From Thunnus maccoyii (Eukaryota > Chordata > Actinopteri > Scombriformes > Scombridae), in the NCBI RefSeq assembly GCF_910596095.1, contig NC_056540.1, positions 29,236,001-29,300,000 on the forward strand: a DNA stretch of 64,000 nucleotides, written 5' to 3'. The notes below the pieces were generated by a model. That model ran no database searches, was not told where the DNA came from, and was given only the letters and a program-made list of their open reading frames with translations. Positions within the stretch are counted from its first letter, which is position 1, and each line of letters begins with the position of its first letter. The position numbers and the translations under genes are program-made. Below are positions 44,886-56,700 of the stretch, in pieces.

Positions 44886-47800
44886 ATGACGGCTGATTTG
44901 AACACCATGTTCGGGATGAGGGAAGCCGGTGTCTTCGGCGCCTCCGTCGTTCTTGCGGGCGGAGTCGCATTTGTTATCTGGAAGTACGCGTCCTCCTCTG
45001 GGAAGAAGAAGTCTGAAAGTCGGCCGGAGCAAGTCGGGAAAAGTGCCAGAGAGAAGGGAGAAGGGAAGGAAGAGGGGAGGAGAGAGGAAGCTGCGGCGGC
45101 GCCTGTTGTCGCTGCTGAAGCGCAGAAAACATCAGAGGTATAAAAAAAAAAATAAAAAAAAAACCCCGTTAACTTTACCGGACACACCTGCCTGGAAACC
45201 GTTGTTGGCGTCACAAATATGTCAAAATGTTCTCACTAAAATATCAAATGCGAGGAAAATGTGCAAACAGGGAGCATGTTGTTGCCACTTCACCTTAGAG
45301 ATATCAACTAAAAGTATGCAGGAGATGAAGCAGATACACATTTTTAAACCCTCAAATCTTAATTGTAAAGGCTCGTGCACACCCTCAGTTGCTTGTAGTT
45401 AGGTGCGCAGGAGGAAATGTTCACAGGTAAGAGAAGAGAGAAGTTCCTCATACTGACCTTTTACTAGCAATAGACTTTATTAAAGATACAACGTTTCGGT
45501 CCTTAGACCTTCAAGTAAAGCTGAGGAACAAATAAGGCAGATAAAACCAACACCTGCTCAGGTGAAGCTAATCAGGGAGCATGAGCTGTCAGACAATCAG
45601 TCCCACAGTCTGTATGTGTTGATCCAATTAGAAAACACCTCTCATCATCAAAGATGGACACAATCTATAATATAAACAGCAGCTACATCAGCTTATATAC
45701 AAACATTGAATAATGCAATTAGTTAAAATCAATTTGCCCTAAATCATCTCTTCTATAATAACAATAATAATAATGATAATAGGATAATCTCAGGGTAACT
45801 TTATCATAATTTTACTGTATAGGCCACCCCATAAATATGCCTCTAAATAAGCAGCAGGTTACCACAATACAAAACATAAATAGCCACATTCAATCATATA
45901 ACATATAGTGGATACTGACACATTGGCATATATATCATACCAGCTAATATCTGCAGATACATCAGCCTGGCTCAAGTTCAGGCAAGCTCACTGTGGGTTG
46001 ATGTAAAGCATTCTGGGTAACGTAGGACATCACTTACAAAATTAGATATACAGTAAATTAAAAGTAGTAATTGAGTTCATAGCTGTTTCATGAGCCCTCG
46101 CTGGTTATAAAAAAAAATTCTGTTATCGTTTAATACTCCATGTCTGTTTTTTGTAGGGCTGAAAGTCAATTAATCAATTAGTCAATAGACAGAAAATTAA
46201 TCAGCAACAATTTAGTAAAGTTTTCTGTGGTAGAAAACTGAATCTCTTTGGGTTTTGGACTGAAAACAAACAACATGTCTTCTGGTTACAGTCTTAGTTG
46301 AATTAGTGTTGTTAATTAATGTCTGTTTTAGGGCTGCATCTAATGATCATTTTCATGATCTATTAATTATTGTCTTGATGAATCGTTCAACTGTTGTCAC
46401 ACAAACAGTCCAAAAGCCAAATAATTTACAATGATCTAATAAAGAAAAGAGCAGCAAATGACGACATTTGAGAAGCTGACCAAGGGAATGTTTGTGCTGA
46501 TAATTGTCATTAACAGTTAATTGATTATCATAATTATTGCTGATTACTTGTCTGTCAATCAACTAATCAATGAATCAAGTATTTGTTTCAGATCTACAGA
46601 GTACAAGAAGTTCATTTACTCCTTAATTGTATTTTTTAGTTTTTAGACTATTATTTAGTCAAAGTTTTTGTACAGCTGCTTCATGTTAGTGCAACCCTAA
46701 TCTTCTGTGTATTGGTCCGTGTGTGTGGTGCTGCAGTCCAGGCCTGCGGTGTCAGGGGGGACACAGGTGCTGGTTCTGGGTCTGGACGGAGCCGGGAAAA
46801 CCAGCCTGCTGCACTGTTTGGCCACCGGCTGCCTGGACCAGGACATGGAGCCGACGCAGGGCTTCAACGCCGTCTCCATCAACAGAGAGGACATGCACAT
46901 CGAGTTCCTAGAAAGTGAGTCTAGATCCGGTCTTTATTTAACATGTGACAAAGGTTCACAACCAAATCAGGGTCATTGTGGTTACATGTCATGCTATTCA
47001 GGTTATTAGTCATACAAGACAAAGAAAGTGGAAAATCTCTATGCTAGAAAAGGTGGAAGCAGATAAATGACTCAGAAAGGATTAATACATTATTATAATA
47101 GTTGTTGATTAACTACATATCCCATAAACCCCTCTGATTCATGTTGCTCATTCAACTCCAGCAGATTTTCAGCAAACACCATCAGATGTACAAATTGTCA
47201 ATTATCATTTATTTACAGTAAACATATAACATTATGTCACTCACCACTAGTAGCTGTAAACTCTAGAAACAAATACAACTGTAAATCCATATTTCAGTAC
47301 ATTTTGAGTAGTTTCAGACATGTCGTTTAGCGATTAGTGATTCTTTTTTTTGGTGTGAACCTCTCTCTGAACATCCAGCAGTGAGTCAGTGTCACAGCCG
47401 TCTGTCTGTCTGTCTGTTGTCTGTCTGTCTGTCAGTCGGAGGTAAAGAGGAGCTGCGGCCGTACTGGCAGAGGTACCTTTCCAAAGCTCTGCTGCTGGTG
47501 TTTGTGGTCGACTCCTCCGATCCGCAGCTCTTCCCCGTCACTAAGAAGCATTTACATGAGCTGCTGGCCTCTGACCCCCGCCTGCCTTTAATGGTGCTGG
47601 CCAACAAACAGGTGAGCATGACAGGAAACACTCCAGACTGTCCTCTAGCAAAAGCCTGCAGGCTTCCTGTCCTCTGGTTTATTATTAGAGACGTTTCAGT
47701 CAGTGTTCAGATGAGATTTTCTCGTTCAGTTCAGAAGTTTGTGATCCAAATGTAAACAAAAGCCTCACAACTAAAATTTAAAACATGATTGCAACCTGTT

Positions 47801-48343
47801 ATCACCAGGATTGTCCACAAATTGTACACATCATGTCATTTTATTCATGTAATTTATATATATTTTACATTTTTTGTAGTAAAAGCAGTTTAATTGGAAT
47901 TTAGTTTGTTCAAATGCTTCAAATTCAGACAAAACTGAGCAGGTTCTTTACAGTCCAAGTCTTGTTTGAAGGACAAAACAAAAAAAGAAGCTTTATTTTC
48001 ATTATCTGAAAATACAAAGAAGGTAGTTTCATTTCAGTTTTCAGTTCTGTCCAGTATCTGAAAAGATAAACTCTAAAGTGTCCTCGGCTGTGTTTTTGGA
48101 TGCAGTGAGAGGATAATAGTAATAATTCTGTCCACATGTCTCCTCGTGTTTGGCTCGTGTTTCCAGGATCTTCCGGGAGCCTGCAGCATCACCGACCTCC
48201 ATGAGGCTCTGTCCCTGTCCGAGGTCGGAGACCGTAAGCTGTTCCTCATCGGCACCCATGTGAAGCAGGGAGAGACGGAGCTGAGCTCAGGCGTTCAGGA
48301 CGCTCGGGACCTGATCATCCAGATGGTTTGTGACGGCAATTAA
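44886..48343 (+). CDS. arl9: ADP-ribosylation factor-like protein 9
   Basis: Four coding exons: 44886-45137, 46737-46914, 47436-47611, 48167-48343 (TAA), in phase, 260 residues. The GTPase fold shows a P-loop GLDGAGKTS (99-107), a switch region in which the usual WDxGGQ is replaced by EIGGKE (about 143-148), FVVDSSD, and the guanine-base motif NKQD (200-203) split across the last intron. IGG instead of DxGGQ is, as I recall, also seen in mammalian ARL9, so it is a family trait rather than damage. The last helix ends IIQMVCDGN. The N-terminus lacks the ARF glycine-2 for myristoylation; a hydrophobic segment (15-32) and a K/E/R-rich linker precede the G domain, so membrane anchoring is likely. 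Cellular role is poorly known. Placement directly before thegl matches human 4q12. A second in-frame ATG at codon 8 could also be used. Confidence 0.93.
45420..45700 (-). mobile_element. Penelope-like element fragment with hammerhead-like core
   Basis: On the minus strand, a perfect four-pair stem GGUC-UAAG-GACC (45509-45498) is followed by GAAAC and then GUUGUAUC. The CUGAUGA core on the other side has decayed to CUUGA. The plus strand reads AACGTTTCGGTCCTTAGACC and later CAGGTGAAGCTAATCAGGG. This pattern fits the ribozyme-bearing ends of Penelope-like elements. It lies in arl9 intron 1 and no GIY-YIG or RT frame is visible. Confidence 0.5.
46155..46310. repeat. ATTAAT MITE, copy 6
   Basis: AGGGCTGAAAGTCAATTAAT, CAGAAAATTAATCAGCAACA and CTCTTTGGGTTTTGGACTG are diagnostic blocks. 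It is truncated on the right, in arl9 intron 1. Confidence 0.6.
46329..46590. repeat. ATTAAT MITE, copy 7 (opposite orientation)
   Basis: AGGGCTGCATCTAATGATCA at one end and CTGTCAATCAACTAATCAAT at the other enclose the reversed interior (CAGTCCAAAAGCCAAATAAT). It adjoins copy 6 head to tail in arl9 intron 1. Confidence 0.6.
47399..47435 (+). repeat. arl9: (TCTG)n tract forming the arl9 exon 3 acceptor
   Basis: TCTG units with one TTG interruption run straight into GTCAG|TC, the acceptor of exon 3. The repeat therefore supplies the pyrimidine tract and part of the splice site. Confidence 0.85.
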
Positions 48344-48622
48344 AACCCGCCGGCCTCCGTTAAATCCTCGGTCCGTTAGCGTTCGTCACTTAAATCCTGT
48401 GCTTTTGATAACGTTTAATCGGCTCTTTGCACTTTTTCACTTTACTGTGTTTTCACTACACCAGGTTGGCTGAAACTCTTATTTATTTGTGAGAAAATAA
48501 TTAAAACAACTTTTTTTTTTTCTAATATGTAACAGTTGGGATTATAAAACTACTTCTCTGAGCTTGAAAATGTTAAACCTCACTGACTTTAAATTTGTGT
48601 TTCACCATCATGTGACACGTAT

Positions 48623-48766
48623 TACGGAGGAGGATTAAGGTCACTGAGTTCTGAGTTTAAAGTCAGATTTCTGAGAATAAAGTTTAATTTCAGAAATGTC
48701 CGAACTCTGACTTTAAACTCAGAACTCAAATAAATTTCTCACATGTGGCCCTAATCGTCTTCCGTA
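48623..48766. mobile_element. foldback MITE (TACGGAGGAGGATTA ends)
   Basis: Outer arms 48623-48644 and 48745-48766 are imperfect reverse complements. Inner arms 48646-48667 and 48706-48727 are a perfect 22-bp inverted repeat around a 38-nt loop. The whole is 144 bp with no coding capacity. Confidence 0.8.
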
Positions 48767-49020
48767 CAGTATAGCTGATGTGCTCCGTCTCGTTTAAATG
48801 TTTCTTTGCATTTGATGTTCTGTCAGAAACTCCTTTTATTTAAATCGGTGGCCTTCAGGACATTCTTACCAAATTTTATTGTTCTTTCATCTTCACCAAA
48901 GGTTTTTTTTTTGTCCCAGTGGGGGACGAGTTGTTTCCACAGAGTTATAAATGCTTTTTAGTTTACAAGGCTTTTCACTGGTGACTGTTTCTGTGTGCTG
49001 CTAATGTCATGTAGCGCTGC

Positions 49021-49049
49021 AGATGATGATGATGATGATGATGATGATA
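49021..49049. repeat. (GAT)n microsatellite
   Basis: Nine to ten GAT triplets downstream of arl9. Confidence 0.85.
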
Positions 49050-50741
49050 AACAACTGTAGGAGCAGCTCAGGTCGGAGCTGCCTCCAGGTTGTCAGATGG
49101 TACAAAATCACTGTGGATTTACTTCAGGCTGTTAGAGTCACTCAGGCCATCTGCTGCGTACAGTTTTATCACCAGTGATGAGTTTTAGCATCATAGAAAT
49201 ACCTATTTTCTAAATTTTACTGTCTTGTGATATTGTAAACAAAAAAATATATATATATATGTAAAAGCACCGTCATACAGTACGAAAGGTTGTTTGTGTG
49301 TCATGATTCACAGAATGTTTAACACTTCAAGATAAAGACTCAGAGCTGTACTTGGCAAGATTTTAATGGGAAAATAATAAACTCATTCTATCAACTTAGA
49401 GTTCAAACCGAGGCTGTCATACCCGCCCGATAAACATCTGTTAGATTTAAACACTTTGTTCTTATTAAAGCTGTCGTATCTCTGCTCACAGGAAGTTACC
49501 AATTAAGATGTCAAAGTAAAACTAAAAAGACATCTCTGTGCTGTGTTCAGATTACAGATGGTACGTTACACAATTTCTGGGTATTTAAATTTTTTCAAAC
49601 AGTGACCTGTTTCTGCCATTTGGGGCCGCCAACATGCTGAGAGCAGCTTTAATAAAAACTAGTGGAACCTGTTGACACACGAGAAGAGTTTCAACAGTAA
49701 ACCAAAACTATTTAATGTCTAAATAAAACAGCTGTTTATTGATACAGGAACAGTGGTGAAGCTACTTTTATCATTGATAAGTCACCCAGTTACCAAACCT
49801 TAACACTACTCAAAGCCTTTCTTGCTTCAGGAGTGTTACTGTTTGGCTTAAAAAAACACTTTTATGATACAAGTTCATTGTTACATGTTTTTTTTTTTCT
49901 TTATCTTAAAAAGGTCATTGAATTTATCTTCAAAGGGAATATAAACCAGATGTGTTTTATGTCTTTTAGATTAGCTTCATGAGCTGTTTGCTGTTATTAT
50001 TTTTGTCTTAATACAGTTTAGTTTGGTGAAATCTGTTTAATACTTTCTGTCTGCACTGTGGGATAAAGGTCAAGATGTACAAAAGGCTTCATTTGAACAA
50101 TATTTGAGGAATGTAAAGATTTCAAACAGCATATTTTTAAAAAAGTTCATTCACAAAATTCATAGCTTTATTCTGACACCAAAACATATCCAACATACAG
50201 TATTGTGTGAACAGATTCTTCACAGATTGTTATACAGTTTTTTCACATTTAAATAAATTGTTTTCAGTAAATTATTGTCGTGTTTTCATTTTGATGAAGT
50301 CTCTTTATCCATCAGGATACTATGCAGCGCCATGTTTATGGGGATAAAACTAATAATAACATCTTATCTGTGAAGGCGGACTGACTCCTCACGTGAGGAA
50401 ATAGCCTCTTCCTAACATAGCTCCTGACATTTACTCTGTCGTCACACCATCAAAGCACGTTTATATTTGGAATCTGATCCAAACACGCCAGCTCTCCAGA
50501 AATACCGCAGCAGCCGCCCTCCCCGCTGACCTCAATGTATCACTTTCCTTTTAACATCCTGCGTCGGAAGTCTTGAGACAGCAAAGATGGATGGAGCGAG
50601 CAGCTGACTCCAGTTTCAAGGAGTCCTCAGGTGTGGAGTAGGTTGCTAAGGACTCCCGGCTCCATGGCAACAGCGGCAGATTAGTGTGACACCATCGACG
50701 GGCAGCGAGCCGACACATCCAGTTTACTGCTGCAAGTTGAG

Positions 50742-53700
50742 ATGGTGTCTGGAAAACAAGGTGAGTTTAACAATTCTCATGTGCAACAGGGTCTTTAAAT
50801 ATTTGTAGTTTAATGTTTTCATGTCTTTTGTTGTTGATTCTTGCAGGGATTCAGTCCAGATTTGGTCCATCAAACAGGTAAAGTCATTTCATTTTTATTT
50901 ATATTTTTTATTTTATTTGTTTTTCAGATGCAGCTACTCTAACAAACATCAAAAAGTTAAGCAATCATGCTAAGATTGTTCAGATAACAGCTGATTTAAG
51001 TAATAATTGAAAGTTGTATTTGTTTGCTCATCTGTATATTTGTTTATTTACTTTTTACTAGTGTATTATTGCTGTAGTCTGCATATACTCTAATATATTA
51101 CTGTGTATTGTTTAGATTACAGTAGATGTTTACATACATAGCGTTTGACATAACTTACTTATTGTTGGATAGTTGCCATCAAAGTATGAGTGTATTGTTT
51201 ATATTTGGGTAAGTTTGGGGACTACAGATGCAAATTAGCTTTAAGCTAACTCTGGTGCAGTGCATCTTTAATGTTTCAAACTGCACACTGTCCCATTCAA
51301 TAAATAAATAACTCTAAATAAATCTGATATAACATGTTTGACTCATGTATATAAAGTTCTATCAGCTGGCTTTCCATGTGTTTTTCTTTCTTCTGTAGGT
51401 GATGTAAATGTCTTGTGAGCTGGGCATTTTCTGGGTTTATGACACTTAAATTAAAAAAAAATAGTACACACAATGTTGCACTACTAGATTTCAGTATTTC
51501 TTCTTTCTTTTGCACAAATATTTGCACAATTCCCGACCAGGGATACTTGTGTTGCACCCCAGTGGGTATTTATGCAGTTTTCAGCAGGTATGTAAACAGA
51601 TATTTAAAAGTGATGGATAAATGAACATATTTGGAACATGACAGGTGGTGCTGATGAAGCTCATCTGATAGTTGTGGCATCGAGCTAGATAAAGTCTGCA
51701 CTGTATTTGCTCATTACTGGACTACAAGTGTTGATATCTCCCTACTTCTTTTATTTTCCTGTATATTTCCTTGAGGGGTCACTGTGGAATAAAGAAAATG
51801 ATTTAAAAAGCCTGAAATTCCAAGCTACAAAAGTCAAATTTATCTTTGAGGCATCACTGCAATATAAAAAAAACCACAGTAATGAAATTGGATGACATGC
51901 AGATGAACTTTAACAGTATATAATGTCTTTGATTAGTGGCTACGATGAGGTTTGGAGTGTACAGCTGAAGAGTAAGACAAGTTTTTGGACAACGCAGAGT
52001 GATTGGATGTTCCCTCGGTCCAAAGTCCCTGAAATACACATCGTATTTAATGCTGATTTGTGTTTTTTTTATAAATGTCTTTTCAGCAGAATCTTGGAGC
52101 TTTCGCAGCACAAAACCTCAAAAACAGTTTGGGCCACGACTCCTTGGTGAGTAGCTGCATACTAGATTCTTCCTCTTGATTAAAATCAGATTTTTTTTCT
52201 TACATCAGTATAAACAAACCTTTTTTTTTTTTTTTTTGATACCGCAAGAAATATCACCTACCACAAGACGAGCAGAAACTACAAATCGCCTCTGTTCATT
52301 TATAGTCTGTAAACATTTTAAGCATTTTCAGGACAAGTTCTCTTCCAGCTGTTACATCATATGAAATTGCATGTTTGTTCATTGATCCAGTGTGAAATAG
52401 ACTCCAAGAATCCAGGAGCCTCTGCGGTCAGTGTTTCCTTCCTTGAGTGTAATTTCTCTAAATTGCATAATTAGAGACAGATGTCTGGCACGTTCTGACT
52501 GTGAGGTTAAACAGGCAAAACAATAGAAAAATGACCGGAGGCCACATTTGATTGAAAGTATCATTCTTTCATGGTGTAATTGCCCAATTGGAAAGTATTT
52601 ATTCTGCTTTCTACACCAACTTTTTTCGCCCTCGCAGCTTCTTATTGGATACTTTTTTATTGATTAGTGAGAGGCTGAGCTGGGGCAACCAGGAGCCGAT
52701 ATGGCCTTTGTCTGCTTCAGCGCTCGGAGCTGTTCCAAGTGCAAGAATCCAATACCTGGCCAAGCACAAAAGAGACTTCTCAGCAAGGGAGGACCACCGG
52801 AGGTAACTGCAGCCTGTTTGCACCCGGAACATTATTGATGACTCTATCAAAAAAGCATGAGAGAGAGAGAGAGAGAGAGCTGTCTGTGTTGATGCCGCAG
52901 GGCGCTGTATACAAGCTTTTTATGTTGTGCTGCGTCAACCTATTAGTGGAAATGTTTGCAAAACTGAAGGGTAATGGACTTTGAAGGCTTTTTTCCTTCT
53001 GATGCTCTTTGGCACAGAGTTGATTTAGGAAATGCAGACTGTGAAGTGATGTGCAGGACTGATGCCAGCTGCATCCTGAGCAGAGGCGAGGATCCCTGAG
53101 AGCTGTCAGGCTCAATTAGTGATGGAAGAGATGTGACAGGAGAGTAGTTACAGCTCTCAAGGCTTTTGCTATTTTGATATTGTTTGTTGTTTCTCCCTCC
53201 TCAGCTGTCAGATTTAAAGCGCAGCAACATGCGGTTTAATTCAATCAGACGCCCTCACAGGAAGTGCAGCTCCCAGAACAAATAATACCGTAATTGAAGA
53301 TGACAGCAATCACCTGCTGCTTGGTTGGAAGCAGGATGTTCATCAGAGATTTACAGTTTAAAGAGCTGTGAGAGGACACTGTTGCTTTACAGTGCTAGAT
53401 ACATATTAGCTTTATTAAATACTACATTTAGATTGTGATTAATGTATTTGAAGGTCTGTTATATCTGATAATTAGACTGCTGCAGTCAAGAAGTCTAGTC
53501 CTTTTTGTTCATTTTTAATCTGATTATCTGGAAAAACATTGTACAAAAACACACACTGGCCCTGCTGAACTACGTCTTTAAACACATAATCAGTTATCGC
53601 CATATCTCTGATGCTACCTCAGTATCAAAAGTGTAGCAAAATTTAAGGAATGGCAGCTGCTGCTTTCATTAAATATGAGCCTGCACCTGCTGGTCATTTT

Positions 53701-56700
53701 TGATTAATCTGCAGATTATTTCTCGATTAGTCTGCAGATTATTTTCTTGTTTAATCTGTCAGTCTTTTGTTTTTTAACATGTCAGCGGTGAAAGACGGTC
53801 GTCGCAATTTAACGTCTTCGTTGTTCTTTGTGTCTGACTAATGGTGCAAAACCTGAAGATGCTTAATTTGCAGTGATATAAAATACAGAGAAGCAGAAAA
53901 TGTTCACATATGAGGAGCTGGAACCGGAGAATACTTGATGCTTTTGCTTGAAAAATTATTGATTAATTTTTTTTTTAATCCATTAATTGTCTGATAGTTT
54001 GGAACAAATTTTATATCTCATCTAACCTTGGTGTGGATGATATGATAAAATGTTAGTTATGAGGTTAATACAATCATTAACTGTTCGTTTTATTCAGCTG
54101 GAGCTGAAATATTTATGTTATATGGTGATATAACTATAACCAAAATTCTAGTGTTGAAACAATTAGATCATTAATCAATAACTACATTGGCAGAAAGTTA
54201 ATCAATAACAATTTGTCCATATTCTATAATACTGTGAATTGATCATCTTTGGATTTCTAATTGTTGATTTGACCAAACATTGTCATTTGCATTTTCTGAC
54301 ATTTTATTGACTGAACACAAAATTGATTAACTGAAAAAATAGAATAATATCGATTAATATAATATATGAATGAAAACGATCATTAGTTGCAGTCTTATAT
54401 TTAAGCAGGTACATTTATTAACTGTTAATTTCACTCAGCAAGTCAGATAATTTCAGAAGATTGTAGAGCAGAAAACATGTTTTAAGCTTGATGATACTGC
54501 AACAACTAAATCCCAGATGATATCTCGTCTCATTATATTATATTGATACAAACTGTATAACTCAGCTCTCGACTGAAATCAAACACTTTAGTCATTAGAG
54601 TATAAAGTGTTGTTTTATATTTTTGTCTACTTTCAGCGGCAGATTAGCACACATTTGGTGCTCTTGTGAGAATTTCTGGCAACAGGACTAAACTACGGAC
54701 GATACTTGTTAAGAGCATCAATTCCTTGTTGGTTTTGGTCTTTTTGTGGGATTTCATGACAATATGATAAATGTAAAATAACAAAAGCCTTAATTAACCT
54801 TTAATATCACTTAGGAATGATTTTGCAGAGTCAAAACATTTCCTTAATATCACACATTGGACTACTTATTTGAATGATTGCTTTGAGGAAACAATAAGTC
54901 AGAATAAAGCTGGGAGCATTTGACCTTGGACACATATCAGTCCCCAGTCTCAACTAATTGTTTAACAAAGTTTAATTGTTTTGTGAATACAGATGATTTT
55001 CCACTCTTACCTGCGTCATCATCAGCCGTGCACTGATACTTATCCATTGTTCTGCATCCCCCCCTCAACCTCCCCTCCTCCCTCCCCCTTCTTCCCTCCC
55101 ACTGGCTGGAGACATTCTTTTGTCTCCGACACACAACACAGCGTATAATGGATCTGGTAATAGCTTCCATTTTCCTGCAGGAAGGAGGAGGAGGAGGAGG
55201 AGGGGAGCTTCTTCAGGAAGACCCGGCGTCCTTCCTCCAAAGCGTCCCAATACAAACACATTGTCCGCTTGTCAACACCTAAAACCAGCGACTGTAGCTC
55301 CCAGGAAGCGGGGTAAAAGCCTCATTACACATCAAACACAACCAGTAACATGAGGTCTGAGCAGAACCAAACAAACCCTGCACTGCCTTCTACTTATAGT
55401 AACTTAACTTACAGTAGCTGTGTTTACAGCTATACAGTATCTTACCTGAAATTTTGAAGTATTAGTGTTGAGATTCTCAATTCTCAGCGCAAAAACAGAC
55501 CCAGTATAACCATATCGACTCTGTTGTGTTGGGCAGTTGAGCCACACAAGAGCATAACCTCTAAATACCTCCAGCATGGCTACCAGGAAACCCTCCCAGT
55601 AAGCCTTTTAAGTTTTCTAGACATCTGGGTTACATATAAACACCACATTTCAGTGGTTATAAAGCAGACAAAACTTGAACTTTTCAACCAAATTTTTCAC
55701 AATTTTAATCTAAAAGTCTATAATTTACCAAATCAGTGCTTACAGGGAGAGTTATGACTTGATTTAACATCCCTTCTGGTGGCCATATTGGAGGTTTTTT
55801 TAGGTTTTCTGCAGCTCAGACTGTGAACAGCTGGTTGACTTTATAAACCTGCAGCTTGGCCACCGCTGTAACTCAGTAGATATGGTTAATTTAATGACTT
55901 TTGTTTTTTTAAATGAGATTTAGATTGTTTACTGTTGTTGAGTGTGTTGTTTTAGACACTTTGACACCAGCTAACTAGTCTAACTGGTGCTGAAACGATT
56001 AGTTGATCAATCGTCCAAAACAAAAACACTCCAAGTGGCTTTAATCAATATTTTTGTGATAAAAATGGATCAAATGACTGTATAATGTGAAAAGGGTCAC
56101 TTGTATCGAGCATCTCAGCATCTTTCAGGTCATTAGTTTTTGGTTTTATGGCCAGTGATTATTAGCGTATTAGCATTGTTTTCAGCCGCAGCAGGCAGCT
56201 GTTTTCAGAGAAAAGGCTCTAAAAGCCCACTGACTCTACCTGCTCAGTGTCAAACAGGAAAAAGTTAGCAACTAGCTGGTGAACATAGTGGTGCATTTAG
56301 CAGATAAAAAGCCAGATATTCCTCTCAGGAGTGGAGACCAAAACAGAGTGAATATTGAACTTACATTCACCAGTTGGCCAGAAATATGACTCCAAATGAA
56401 CGCTAATGTTGGTGCAAGTTTGCTTGATGTGTAAATAAACAACTGTTTGCTAACAAGTTCATCGTATGAATTTAAAAGGTGATAATATGACAATGTTGCG
56501 TTTACAGCTTGTTTCTACTGCCCCCAAGTGGCCAAATAATCAATTATTGTAGGTTTAACAATTTTGATATATGAATTGTTTGCTTAAGGGGTCCTGAGAT
56601 CACAAGATGATTAAATGAATAGGAAAGAAAACACTGGGTCCTATTACATAAAATAAGTAATATAGTGTTGGATAGTGTACAGTATATAGACCAGAACCAC

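Larger units (their letters stand above)
48344..50741. other. arl9 3' UTR and spacer to thegl
   Basis: No gene seen. It holds a foldback MITE (48623-48766), a (GAT)n run (49021-49049) and an AATAAA near 49376 that could end arl9. ATGGCAAC near 50664, just before thegl, is half of an RFX X-box. Confidence 0.45.

Noticed and set aside
44724-45214. Minus-strand frames of 102 and 135 codons over arl9 exon 1
   Set aside because: Antisense to arl9 exon 1, with poly-F stretches coming from the AAAA runs. There is no splice or homology support.
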